Assembly: GCF_010672455.1 (NCBI RefSeq)
Contig: NZ_JAAHGO010000031.1
Location: 1-64,000, forward strand
Source: Okeania sp. SIO2C9
Lineage (GTDB): Bacteria > Cyanobacteriota > Cyanobacteriia > Cyanobacteriales > Microcoleaceae
Direction of reading: 5' to 3'
Length of the DNA: 64,000 bases
The notes below the pieces were generated by a model that ran no database searches, was not told where the DNA came from, and saw nothing but the letters and a program-made list of their open reading frames with translations. This document shows positions 40,202-48,750 of this stretch, piece by piece. The position numbers were made by a program, and so were the translations under genes. How positions within the stretch are numbered: position 1 is the stretch's first letter; each line of letters opens with the position of its first letter.

Positions 40202-40435
40202 ATGAAAGCAATAGAAACTAACGGCAAAATTGATAAAAATGGCAATCTAATTTTAGAACATCCTCTAGAAATAGATACTCCTACAAATGTACGAGTTATT
40301 ATTCTTGTACCAGAAGATTCTGAAGCTCAAGAAATAGAGACTAATCAAACTAACAAAGCTAATTTTGAAAAAGCTATGGCTATTTATAAAAAAGGAAGTG
40401 AAAAATATAAAAATGCGTTACGAGAATTAGCATAA
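40202..40435 (+). CDS. antitoxin paired with Doc-like toxin
   Basis: 77 residues from ATG 40202 (MKAIETNGKIDKNGNLILEH). A TTG nine bases upstream is in frame but less likely. The N-terminal beta strands end ...VRVIILVPEDSE, like many small cyanobacterial antitoxins, and the charged helical tail (NFEKAMAIYKKGSEKYKNAL) would bind the toxin. The stop TAA overlaps the Doc ATG by one base (TAATG). The family is not named with certainty; the role comes from position. Confidence 0.75.
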   Translation: MKAIETNGKIDKNGNLILEHPLEIDTPTNVRVIILVPEDSEAQEIETNQTNKANFEKAMAIYKKGSEKYKNALRELA

Positions 40436-40821
40436 TGAAAGAACCTATTTGGATAGATGAAATTATTACTCAAGCTATTCATGGAGACCAAATTATTCAA
40501 CATGGAGGAAGTCCAGGAATTAGAGATGAAAATTTACTTTCTGCTAGTTTAGCTAGACCTCGACATTTGTTTACTTATGGTCAACCAAATTTATTTGAAC
40601 TTGCAGCAGCTTATGGTTATAGTCTAGCGAAAAATCATCCATTTATTGATGGGAATAAAAGAACAGCTTTTATGGTTATGTATACTTTTTTAGGTCTAAA
40701 TAATTATTTCCTAGAAGTTCCCGAACCAGAAGTCGTTACAATAATGGAACAGTTAGCAAGTGGAGAAGAAAATCAAGAATCTCTAGGTAACTGGTTAGCA
40801 GAAAATTCTGTAGAAATTTAA
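40435..40821 (+). CDS. Doc (death-on-curing, Fic-fold) toxin
   Basis: 128 residues. The Fic motif HPFIDGNKRTAF matches HPFxDGNKR of Doc proteins. The N-terminal IQHGGSPGIRDENLLSASLARP is typical of the family. Doc phosphorylates elongation factor Tu and stops translation; related Fic proteins transfer AMP. The motif is intact. It is coupled to the antitoxin by a TAATG overlap. Confidence 0.9.
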   Translation: MKEPIWIDEIITQAIHGDQIIQHGGSPGIRDENLLSASLARPRHLFTYGQPNLFELAAAYGYSLAKNHPFIDGNKRTAFMVMYTFLGLNNYFLEVPEPEVVTIMEQLASGEENQESLGNWLAENSVEI

Positions 40822-40837
40822 GCATTAAAATAATATT

Positions 40838-40957
40838 TAGTTTAAACCCTCCCCTTTTAAGGGGAAAAAAGAAATAATATTTTCTTATATTCAATCCTCT
40901 CAGTTTTAACCAGAGGTAATTATCAATTATTCATTATCCATTATCCATTAATGAAAG
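40838..40957. repeat. family F module
   Basis: It runs from TTTAAACCCTCCCCTTTTAA via GAAATAATATTTTCTTATAT and TTTTAACCAGAGGTAATTAT to a TTATCCA heptamer array. Relatives lie at 21203-21322, 32899-33199, 33820-33940, 52091-52165, 55575-55760 and 57938-58068. A short GC-rich sequence (TGCGGGCATCTTGCCCGC, 41007-41024) between this and the next gene is a separate hairpin. Confidence 0.7.
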
Positions 40958-41116
40958 CATATTTCGGACATAATGATGTACAAGATGAATAGTGAAAATA
41001 TTGTAGTGCGGGCATCTTGCCCGCGACGGGTGTACCTCATTAAAGTGGAACCTGCTGTATTTAGTTTAAATTAGTTGAAAATTTTAACAAAACCTAGAAA
41101 TAAGGAATTATTTAAA

Positions 41117-42331
41117 ATGTCTCCTATATCTCGCCGTCATTTTTTCCAATTTGCTAGTTCAATACTTGCTACCTTTGGCATAAGTCAGTTAAAATTTCTC
41201 TCCCAAGTCGAAAATTATGGCAAAGTATTAGCTCAAAGTACTCCACGAAAACTTGCTTTATTAGTAGGAATTAATAAATATAAAAAAGCCCCTTTAAGAG
41301 GTTGTGTCAATGATACAGAAATGCAACGTCATCTATTAATTCACCGTTTTGGTTTTAATCCAAAAGATATCTATATTGTTACTGATGAGCAAGCAACTCG
41401 CCAAGGAATTTTAGAAGCATTTGAAGAACATTTAATTAAACAAGCAAAACCAGGAGATGTGGCAGTTTTTCATTATTCCGGTCATGGTTCCCGCGTCAAA
41501 GATCCTAATCCTATTGTCAAAACTTCTTTGATGGATGGTAGTGGTTTAAGTGGTACATTAGTTCCGGTCGATAGTTCTTTGCCTCAAGGATATCCCAATA
41601 TTGGTGGTACTGTTAATGATATTATGGGGCATACTTTATTTTTACTTACTTCAGCTTTAAAGACAGAAAATTTTACCGGAATTCTTGATAGTTGTTTTTC
41701 GGGAATGACAACTAGAGATTTTACTGTTCGTTCTCGTGCAGGAGGGGAAAAAATAGAAATTGTCTCCCAAGAAAAGGCTTATCAAGAAAAATGGTTATCT
41801 CGCCTTGATATGTCTGAAGATGAATTTGTGAAAGGTTATAAAAGTGGTGTAGCAAAAGGAGTAGTTTTTGCCTCTGCTAAACCTTTTCAAACTGCAAAAG
41901 ATATGAAAATTCTTGATTTTTATGCTGGAATTTTTAGTTATTTATTCACACAATATTTATGGCAAGAAACAGCTACACCAGAAGAGGCGATCGCTTATGT
42001 TAATCGACAAATTCCAGCTAGGTTAAAACAAAATCCACTTTATGAAGTTAAGAAAGATACTAAATTAGACAGTAAAGCTATATATTTGACTGAATATTCT
42101 AGTCCTGTTGCTAATGCAGTAGTTACAGAAGTTGAAGATGATCAAGCTCAAATTTGGTTAGGAGGATTAGATATCAAAAACATTGCTGAATTAACAACAG
42201 GTTCTGTATTTAATGTTGTAAATTCAAAAGAAAAATCTGCTGGTAAATTAATGTTTGAATCTCGTGAGGGTTTATTGGGAACTGCAACAGTTAAAGGTAC
42301 TGTTAAGCCTGGTTCTCTATTACAAATTTAA
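41117..42331 (+). CDS. metacaspase-like caspase-family (C14) peptidase
   Basis: 404 residues from ATG 41117 (MSPISRRHFFQFASSIL), preferred over an upstream in-frame TTG because AAGGA precedes it by about 9 nt and a Tat-type SRRHFF motif follows. The caspase domain runs from KLALLVGINKYKKAPLRGC, with His123 in FHYSGHGSRV and Cys193 in GILDSCFSG. Residues 265-300 complete the domain and the C-terminal 100 residues form a beta-rich extension (SKAIYLTEYSSPVANAVVTE). Metacaspases cut after Arg or Lys, usually with Ca2+. The protein is likely exported. It is the third clan CD gene within 7.3 kb. Confidence 0.92.
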   Translation: MSPISRRHFFQFASSILATFGISQLKFLSQVENYGKVLAQSTPRKLALLVGINKYKKAPLRGCVNDTEMQRHLLIHRFGFNPKDIYIVTDEQATRQGILEAFEEHLIKQAKPGDVAVFHYSGHGSRVKDPNPIVKTSLMDGSGLSGTLVPVDSSLPQGYPNIGGTVNDIMGHTLFLLTSALKTENFTGILDSCFSGMTTRDFTVRSRAGGEKIEIVSQEKAYQEKWLSRLDMSEDEFVKGYKSGVAKGVVFASAKPFQTAKDMKILDFYAGIFSYLFTQYLWQETATPEEAIAYVNRQIPARLKQNPLYEVKKDTKLDSKAIYLTEYSSPVANAVVTEVEDDQAQIWLGGLDIKNIAELTTGSVFNVVNSKEKSAGKLMFESREGLLGTATVKGTVKPGSLLQI

Positions 42332-42834
42332 AGGGTGTGCTTCAACACACCCAATAAGGTGTCAGGAGTCAGGAGGGAAGAAAGAAGAAGAAAGAGAAAG
42401 TTTTTTGGTAGTCCTGCTCGCGTAATGGTATACAAGGAACAAGGAATGTTTGGCACAGGAGCAAGATGCTCCCACTGTTCTCGTAACAAAAATAATGCAA
42501 TGCACGACCATGACAATGCACCACCACCAGTCCTGCTCGTGTAATGGTATACAAGGAACAAGGGATGCTTGGCACGGGAGCAAGATGCTCCCACTGTTCT
42601 CGTAACAAAAATAATGCAATGCACGACCATTACAATACACTACCACCAGTTTTTTTTATCACTAATTATCCGGAAATAATATAACTTCTGACTGTAATGA
42701 AGTGTGTCTTACATTCTGAAGGCGATGTGTGCGGAAATGGTTCCGCACTAGAAAAGCGCCGTAGAAGACCTCAGAATTGTACACTCACTTCTGAGTTCTG
42801 AATTCTAAATTCTAAATTATAAATTCTAAATTCC
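42332..42834. other. gap between metacaspase and acs
   Basis: It holds a GGAGTCAGGAGGGAAGAAAG family-B-type interior (42361-42400), the 119-bp tandem duplication (42411-42648), a decayed family B right end (TCACTAATTATCCGGAAATAA, 42660-42680) and an ATTCTAA heptamer array (42793-42830). No gene; the open frames here come from the duplication. Confidence 0.6.
42411..42648. repeat. two tandem copies of a 119-bp unit
   Basis: GTCCTGCTCGCGTAATGGTA begins copy 1 at 42411 and, with one change, copy 2 at 42530. The copies differ at about eight positions. Each contains GAGCAAGATGCTCCC (near-palindrome) and AATAATGCAATGCACGACCA. It is embedded in a decayed family B element. Confidence 0.9.
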
Positions 42835-44802
42835 CTAAGCTCCTCCCCGTAACTTATCTAATACACTCCGGTCTTGTAACGTTGAAGTATCCCCAGCAAT
42901 TTCCTGACCCGCCGCCAGAGACCGTAACAACCTCCGCATAATCTTACCAGAACGAGTTTTAGGCAAATCCTCAGTAAAGCGGATCTCACCAGGACGAGCG
43001 ATCGCTCCAATTTCCTGAACAACGTGCTGCTTCAACTCCTTCTCCAAAACCTCATCTGGTTCGCGCTCGCCTTCTAAAGTCACAAAAGCCACAATATCCT
43101 CACCCTTAACCTCATCAGGTTTACCAACAACTGCTGCCTCAGCAACAGCAGGGTGAGAAACCAATGCCGACTCTACCTCCATAGTACCCAGACGATGACC
43201 AGCCACATTAATCACATCATCAACACGACCCATCACCCAAAAATAACCATCCTCGTCTCTGTGGGCACCATCACCAGCAAAATAAATATACTCCCCACTC
43301 TTCGGACGTAAATACTCCCAATAAGTACGACGGAAGCGGTCGTCATCTCCATAAACAGTCCGCATCATTCCAGGCCAAGGATGCTTAACCACCAAATAAC
43401 CACCATTATTACCATCCACAGACTCACCCTCCTGATTAACAATATCAGCAATAATCCCAGGGAAAGGGAAAGTCGCCGAACCAGGTTTAGTCGAAGTAGC
43501 ACCAGGTAAAGGAGTAATCATAAACCCACCAGTTTCAGTTTGCCACCAAGTATCAACTATCGGACAGCGATCGCCACCAATAACACGGTTATACCAAATC
43601 CAAGCTTCTGGGTTGATTGGTTCTCCCACTGTTCCTAACAACCGCAAAGAAGTAAGATTTCTAGAATTGGGATGATGTTCTCCCATTTTCATTAATGCTC
43701 GGATAGCAGTAGGAGCAGTATAAAAAATAGTAACGCCATATTTTTCTACCACATCCCACAGACAACCAGGATTAGAAGCTCTTGGTGCGCCTTCATACAT
43801 TAAGCTAGTAGCACCATTGGAAAGAGGACCATAGACAATATAACTATGACCAGTAATCCAACCTACATCCGCAGTACACCAATACACATCTGTGTCTTGC
43901 AGGTCAAACGCCCATTTATTAGTAACATGAGTATAGAGATTATAACCCCCTGTGGTGTGTACAACTCCTTTAGGTTTGCCAGTAGTGCCACTTGTATACA
44001 GAATAAATAGCATATCTTCACTATCCATTGGTTCCGCTGGACATTCCCCAGAAGCACCTTTTTGAAGATCGTGCCACCAATGGTCGCGCCCAGGTTCCAT
44101 CTGAATTTGTTGGGCAGTGCGTTTAACCACTAGCACATTTTCCACAGTGGGGGCACCTGCGGCTAGAGCTTTGTCTACTTGTTCTTTGAGGGGAACAATA
44201 GCATCTTTTCGCCAACCACCATCAGCAGTCACTACTAACTTAGCCTCAGCATCAACCAGTCTGTCTTTAAGAGCTTCAGCGCTGAAACCCCCAAAAACAA
44301 CAGTGTGGGGAGCGCCTATTCTTGCACAGGCCAACATGGCAATGGCTGCTTCAGGAATCATCGGCATATAAATACCCACGCGATCGCCTTTTTTCACTCC
44401 CAATTGTTTAAAAACGTTCGCCATCTGGCAAACTTCCCGATGCAGTTGGGCATAAGTAAGAGTGCGAGAGTCTCCGGGTTCTCCTTCCCATATTAGGGCT
44501 GCTTTGTTACGTCGCCAGGTGGTAAGATGACGGTCGAGACAGTTATAGGAAATATTTATTTTGCCATTAACAAACCATTTAACAAAAGGTGGTTGCCAGT
44601 CGAGTACTTTGTCCCATTTCTGGAACCAGTCTAATTCTGTTTCAGCTAGTTCTGCCCAAAATCCTTCTGGGTCAGTCTTGGCTTTTTCGTAGAGTTGTTT
44701 ATATTCTTCTATGCTCTTAATATGTGCTTTTTGAGCAAATTCTGTAGGTGGGGGAAAAAGGCGTTTTTCTTGTAGGATTGATTCAATAGTCGGTTGTGAC
44801 AT
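42835..44802 (-). CDS. acs: acetyl-CoA synthetase (AMP-forming)
   Basis: 655 residues, full length. It activates acetate to acetyl-CoA through acetyl-AMP. Visible are the N-terminal helical region, the adenylate P-loop [14 protein letters not shown], the acetate-pocket segment [25 protein letters not shown], the hinge region [20 protein letters not shown] and the C-terminal [12 protein letters not shown]. Its Lys is the residue acetylated by Pat and deacetylated by CobB in bacteria. It stands alone on the minus strand; no acetylase is near. Confidence 0.97.
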   Translation of the reverse strand: MSQPTIESILQEKRLFPPPTEFAQKAHIKSIEEYKQLYEKAKTDPEGFWAELAETELDWFQKWDKVLDWQPPFVKWFVNGKINISYNCLDRHLTTWRRNKAALIWEGEPGDSRTLTYAQLHREVCQMANVFKQLGVKKGDRVGIYMPMIPEAAIAMLACARIGAPHTVVFGGFSAEALKDRLVDAEAKLVVTADGGWRKDAIVPLKEQVDKALAAGAPTVENVLVVKRTAQQIQMEPGRDHWWHDLQKGASGECPAEPMDSEDMLFILYTSGTTGKPKGVVHTTGGYNLYTHVTNKWAFDLQDTDVYWCTADVGWITGHSYIVYGPLSNGATSLMYEGAPRASNPGCLWDVVEKYGVTIFYTAPTAIRALMKMGEHHPNSRNLTSLRLLGTVGEPINPEAWIWYNRVIGGDRCPIVDTWWQTETGGFMITPLPGATSTKPGSATFPFPGIIADIVNQEGESVDGNNGGYLVVKHPWPGMMRTVYGDDDRFRRTYWEYLRPKSGEYIYFAGDGAHRDEDGYFWVMGRVDDVINVAGHRLGTMEVESALVSHPAVAEAAVVGKPDEVKGEDIVAFVTLEGEREPDEVLEKELKQHVVQEIGAIARPGEIRFTEDLPKTRSGKIMRRLLRSLAAGQEIAGDTSTLQDRSVLDKLRGGA

Positions 44803-45064
44803 TTTTGTATTTGTAGTTACTGCTAATAATCATTGTGGACTTATAATGAACATTAGAATCTTTATTTTTTTTAAGCTCAGTTTCAGATTTGTAGGGGGTG
44901 ATACCCTTATGTCTTGTCTTCAAAAATATCTACCATTTAGAAAGAAATTAGTCAATAGATGAAAGTATTTTAATCTAGATATTTGTAGAAATATTTTGAG
45001 TAGTTATAATTTCCTAATGCTTAACCCTTCATACTGTTAATCAAGCGCTACAATATTCATTGTG

Positions 45065-45172
45065 ATATAGCAAGGAAAGAGTAGGTTAGGACTTATATTG
45101 ATAATGAACCTGAGACAGAGAAAAACTTTTGTCACTTTTCCCTGTTCCCTGTTCCCTGTTCCCTGCTATATA
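45065..45172. repeat. hairpin-ended miniature element carrying CCCTGTT heptamers
   Basis: Ends ATATAGCAAGG and CCCTGCTATATA are near-inverse. Inside, TTGATAATGAACCTGAGACA, GAGAAAAACTTTT and a CCCTGTT array are shared with 62281-62372, which has a shorter array. The remainder of 44803-45221 is AT-rich and empty of genes. Confidence 0.75.
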
Positions 45173-45221
45173 AAAAAACTTTTTTACAGATTCTAAGATG
45201 GGTCTTAATGTAGGAGGATGA

Positions 45222-45917
45222 TTGCAAGCAAGAGAAATCGAGCCTAAGCTAAAACAACTTAGCTGTCTTGCCTGGTCAACTGAACCTGCGTTAGCCCAGA
45301 GGTTAGATGAAGTAACACGCTGGATTAAGGATATTAGGCCAGGCTTGCTAATGCAGAAAGGAGTCTTAGTAGGATTTTTGTTAGAATTAATTAAGGATGG
45401 AGAATTTTGGTTAAAATTGCAATCCTTAACAAATGAAGAAAGGCAACTATTTTTAAAACATCTTCCATCACCAGTCAGATACTGGTATGAAAATCTTTTT
45501 CCAAAGTGGTTTAATGAAAATGATCATAAATTTTATATATGGAAACAAAAATTAAGATCGGGGGAATTTAATCAAGAAGATGCTGAACTACTACAATCTG
45601 TCTCTCGTCAGATAAAAAGTCGTGATGGGTGTGTTGTTCATCGTTATATAGCAGATTTGTCTATGGCAACAGATGTAATTGTGAGTAGTAGCACAGGTAA
45701 GCCTCTCTGTGTTCAACTTACTACTATGTCCGGAGAATTATGTAATCATAAGTATAAGGAATGGAAAGATACACTACAGCAATGGAAAATTAGAAGGGGT
45801 ATTTTTGTTAGTTATAATCCCGGACAAGACCGCTCAGTTATTCAATTAGTAAATCTTGTTCTGCATAACAGCAGACATTTAACTGAGGCTAAATATATTA
45901 AATTTTGTTTTAGATAG
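45222..45917 (+). CDS. hypothetical protein with possible nuclease-like C terminus
   Basis: 231 residues starting at TTG (GGAGG ends 3-4 nt upstream; the nearby ATG is in a frame that stops at once). It is soluble. The N-terminal part is helical (LKQLSCLAWSTEPALAQRLDEV), with a Trp-rich middle. The C-terminal third, YIADLSMATDVIVSSSTGKP, LCVQLTT, KYKEWKDTLQQW, RRGIFVSYNPG, has the strand-Asp-strand-helix pattern of PD-(D/E)xK-like folds with Gln in place of the usual acidic residue. That comparison is weak. The family is not recognised. It is followed 70 nt later by a 69-residue protein, possibly in one transcript. Confidence 0.65.
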   Translation: MQAREIEPKLKQLSCLAWSTEPALAQRLDEVTRWIKDIRPGLLMQKGVLVGFLLELIKDGEFWLKLQSLTNEERQLFLKHLPSPVRYWYENLFPKWFNENDHKFYIWKQKLRSGEFNQEDAELLQSVSRQIKSRDGCVVHRYIADLSMATDVIVSSSTGKPLCVQLTTMSGELCNHKYKEWKDTLQQWKIRRGIFVSYNPGQDRSVIQLVNLVLHNSRHLTEAKYIKFCFR

Positions 45918-45987
45918 GAATTGAACAAATTTCTATTACATTTCAACTTGCACATCAAACTACGCATTTTAATACTAGGCAGGATAC

Positions 45988-46197
45988 ATGGTAACAATTA
46001 GCAAAACTCTGTCAAATAAAGAACGTTTAGAAAAAGTTTGGCACGCTCTCCAAGAGGCTCAACAATTACAAGAAGACCGACTAACTTGGGGAATCAATCA
46101 TGTCAATTTATACGTGGAAAATATTGATGGAGATTGGCTGGAAAAATGGGGTGAAAATGAAGAGGAATTAAGTGAAAAGTTACCAATCAATTCATAA
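45988..46197 (+). CDS. small hypothetical acidic protein
   Basis: 69 residues, AGGA 3-4 nt before the ATG. Predicted helical N terminus (LSNKERLEKVWHALQEAQQLQ) and a tail with many Glu (WLEKWGENEEELSEKLP). No known motif. Same strand and 70 nt behind the 231-residue protein, so a two-gene unit is plausible. Confidence 0.55.
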   Translation: MVTISKTLSNKERLEKVWHALQEAQQLQEDRLTWGINHVNLYVENIDGDWLEKWGENEEELSEKLPINS

Positions 46198-46673
46198 GCT
46201 TTCAAAAAGTCAAAAATAATTGGAGAAACAGCAACAATGACTGAACTATAAATTTAAGATGGTATAACAGAAGAAAGAAAGAAGAAGGAAGAGGGAAACA
46301 CTGGCGTTGTTTGAGCTTTAAGCTTTTAATATGTCCGCGCCCTTTCCTTCCACTGCTATATGAGCGATCGCCTTTATATTTTGTGATGGAGATGAAGAGC
46401 GATCGTTCAGAAAAATGAAGATACTATCCCTCAAAGGTAGAAGGAAAAATCATCCAACACTCTAGGTTTTAGGCTTTTGATATATTCTATAGCACAGGGA
46501 AGAAGGTTTTAGTTATCTAGGCGATTAGTTATCTAGGAGAGAAGGAAGAAGAAAAAATCTGGCGTTGTTTGATTTTTAAGCTTTTGATATGTCCGCTCTC
46601 TTTCTTTAGACCATTCTAACAGCTATAGCTACTACTATATGTAAAAAATGTCACACCTAAAATGGAGATTTTT
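46198..46673. other. gap upstream of the peroxiredoxin gene
   Basis: Two copies of a small dispersed repeat (GGCGTTGTTTGAGCTTTAAG at about 46306 with ATGTCCGCGCCC; GGCGTTGTTTGATTTTTAAG at about 46561 with ATGTCCGCTCTC) are separated by GCGATCG-containing sequence and AGAAGGAAGA stretches. Relatives lie at 19500-19560 and 49079-49115. No gene. Confidence 0.5.
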
Positions 46674-47234
46674 ATGAGCAATTTTACAGAATTACCTGCA
46701 GATCTTCCTATCCCAGTAGATGATGGAACTTGTAATCACCTACAAGGTTTGTTTTTGCCATCGCTTACTTTACCTTCAACCCATAATAGATATGTAGATT
46801 TATCTGAAATTTCAGGTTACGTCGTTATTTACTGTTATCCCATGACTGGTCAACCAGGTATTCTACTACCCGAACAATGGGACAAAATTCCTGGAGCAAG
46901 AGGATGTACCCCTCAATCATGCGCTTTTCGAGACCATCACCAAGAAATAACAGAGTTAAAAGTGCAAGTTTTTGGTATCAGCACACAAAAAACTGAATAT
47001 CAGATAGAAGCAGCGAAGCGACTTCATTTACCTTTTGAACTTCTGAGTGATAGTGATTTAAACTTTTCCCAAGCGTTAAAATTGCCAATATTTGAAATAG
47101 AAGGAAAGCAACTACTCAAAAGAGTTACATTAATTGCACAAGCAGGAAAAATTCTCAAAGTTTTCTATCCAGTATTCCCACCTGATAGAAATCCTGATGA
47201 TGTAATTGATTGGTTACGAAATAATCTCGTTTAA
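46674..47234 (+). CDS. peroxiredoxin (PrxQ/BCP-like)
   Basis: 186 residues from ATG 46674, chosen because GGAG lies 7 nt upstream (an ATG at 46662 overlaps that site). Thioredoxin fold: YVVIYCYPMTGQPG, then the peroxidatic Cys in GARGCTPQSCAFRD with a second Cys five residues later, the spacing of PrxQ-type enzymes. FGISTQKTEYQIEAAKRLHLPFELLSD and the C-terminal DVIDWL fit the family. It reduces peroxides using thioredoxin. The block before the active site (TMTGQPG for the usual FYPxxxTPG) is longer than in typical PrxQ, and it may belong to a redoxin subgroup. Confidence 0.85.
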   Translation: MSNFTELPADLPIPVDDGTCNHLQGLFLPSLTLPSTHNRYVDLSEISGYVVIYCYPMTGQPGILLPEQWDKIPGARGCTPQSCAFRDHHQEITELKVQVFGISTQKTEYQIEAAKRLHLPFELLSDSDLNFSQALKLPIFEIEGKQLLKRVTLIAQAGKILKVFYPVFPPDRNPDDVIDWLRNNLV

Positions 47235-47591
47235 TAGCTAGTCAATAATCAGTTTAACAGACATAGCAATTACATATTTTAAAAGCTCATTATTTATGCC
47301 CAAAACGAATTTAATATTTAAGAAAAATAGGATATTTGATTATAGATTTTAACCCTAGTTATATTATTTTTGGATAATGAGTTATAGCACTACACATTAA
47401 GATTAGGACAGCTAAAAAACTTCAAAAAATTACAATTAAAAGTTTTGACTCTAGCTGATAGCTATATAATAAAATTTCTCTCTGTAGTTTTGCTCTAGCC
47501 CTTTAAATACTTGTCTTAGGGCTAAAGCCCAACTACAAACATAATATTTAGACACTATGTTACCTCAATTTACTGCTAATTTTTTCAGATT
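47235..47591. other. gap between peroxiredoxin and hydrolase genes
   Basis: AT-rich. TTGGGCTTTAGCCCTAAGAC-like complementarity at about 47490-47530 (TAGCCCTTTAAATACTTGTC, GGGCTAAAGCCC) gives a small GC hairpin (GGGCTAAAGCCC, 47520-47531). No gene. Confidence 0.4.
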
Positions 47592-48443
47592 TCAAAAAAT
47601 ATCTAAAAAATTCCCAACAGTCTGATTAAATTTTTCTGGTTCCACCAAAAATAGCCAATGATTTCCCGGAACTTTTTCCATTTTTAAATTCCTTAAATAT
47701 TTCCGATAAGGCTTAATTTGCAACTCACTTCTATTCACACCTTTTTCTGGTTGAATAAACAAAGTCGGCACATCAATATATTCTGTTAAACCAGGAACTC
47801 GCATCACCTCTTCAAATATTTCATCCCGCGCCGGAATCACAAATTTACTTCCCCACTTACCATCAGCTTTTTCCTCCATACTTTCCTGAAATACTATCTG
47901 TTGCAATTCACTCCAACCTGCATATTTTCCTAACTGCTTTGCCTGAGTTTCTGCCTCAGCAAAACTATCAAATGGACCCATACCTTTTAAGGTTTCTAAA
48001 GTACGATAAAGAATAGGAAAAGTAACTTTAATTAATCCCGGCATTTTGCCAATAAAAATCGGGTCTATCAACATCATACTTTTAAATCTTTCTCGATTTT
48101 GTCTTGCCCAAATACAAGCTAATTTTCCTGTCCAAGAATGACCTAAAATATGAGCAGAAGACCAGTTTAAATGCTCCATGAGCGCTTCTAAATCAGTAAT
48201 TGTTTTCTCGAAAGTATACCCACTTTCTGGTTTTCCACTTTCTCCATGACCGCGCATATCTGGTGCAACAATATGATATTTATCCGCTAAATACTTTCCT
48301 AAACTTGACCAAACTAAAGCCAAATCTGCCAAACCATGTAATAGCAAAAGTGGCTGTTTTTTATCTTGATTTTCCTCTAATTGCCACTCCAAGTAAGAAA
48401 GTTGAATATCAGGCAAATTTACAGTTTTGCGAGTATAAAGCAT
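47592..48443 (-). CDS. alpha/beta hydrolase
   Basis: 283 residues from ATG 48443; the upstream in-frame TTG is not supported. Strand and oxyanion motif LLLLHGLADLALVW, VAPDMRGHGESGKP, nucleophile elbow AHILGHSWTGKLACI with Ser, acid in DVPTLFIQPEKG region and His in VPGNHWLFLVEPEKF. Cytoplasmic single-domain hydrolase; the substrate cannot be told from sequence. Convergent with the peroxiredoxin gene. Confidence 0.88.
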   Translation of the reverse strand: MLYTRKTVNLPDIQLSYLEWQLEENQDKKQPLLLLHGLADLALVWSSLGKYLADKYHIVAPDMRGHGESGKPESGYTFEKTITDLEALMEHLNWSSAHILGHSWTGKLACIWARQNRERFKSMMLIDPIFIGKMPGLIKVTFPILYRTLETLKGMGPFDSFAEAETQAKQLGKYAGWSELQQIVFQESMEEKADGKWGSKFVIPARDEIFEEVMRVPGLTEYIDVPTLFIQPEKGVNRSELQIKPYRKYLRNLKMEKVPGNHWLFLVEPEKFNQTVGNFLDIF

Positions 48444-48478
48444 AATTAAATATGATGATTGAATATTTAGCAATTAAA

Positions 48479-48750
48479 TAGGGCTTGCTGATTAAATCTA
48501 AAAGCATTGACATATAAATAATTTAGTCTTTTTGGGGCCTTTAAAAAATGCCTGATTTTCAGTCTGAAACGCTCAAAAAGGAGCGTATTTTAGGCGCATA
48601 GTTGGGCAGAAAAATCAAGGGACAATTCTTACTCCTGCCTCCTCGCTAATTCTCATTTATCCTTTTTTCCCCTACCAGGAGGGGGAGGGGCGAGGGGTCG
48701 GTTGTCTCCTGTCTACTACCCCTACTAAAATACTTTTTCAGCAAACCCTA
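48479..48750. repeat. family C element, inverted copy
   Basis: It starts TAGGGCTTGCTGATTAAATC and ends ACTTTTTCAGCAAACCCTA, the reverse of copies at 19833 and 38542. The interior (GGGGCCTTTAAAAAATGCC, ACGCTCAAAAAGGAGCGT, GCATAGTTGGGCA) is the reverse complement of 52428-52545. Confidence 0.75.

Noticed and set aside
42328-42646. Several overlapping frames on both strands
   Set aside because: Produced by the 119-bp tandem duplication; no start signals or known domains.
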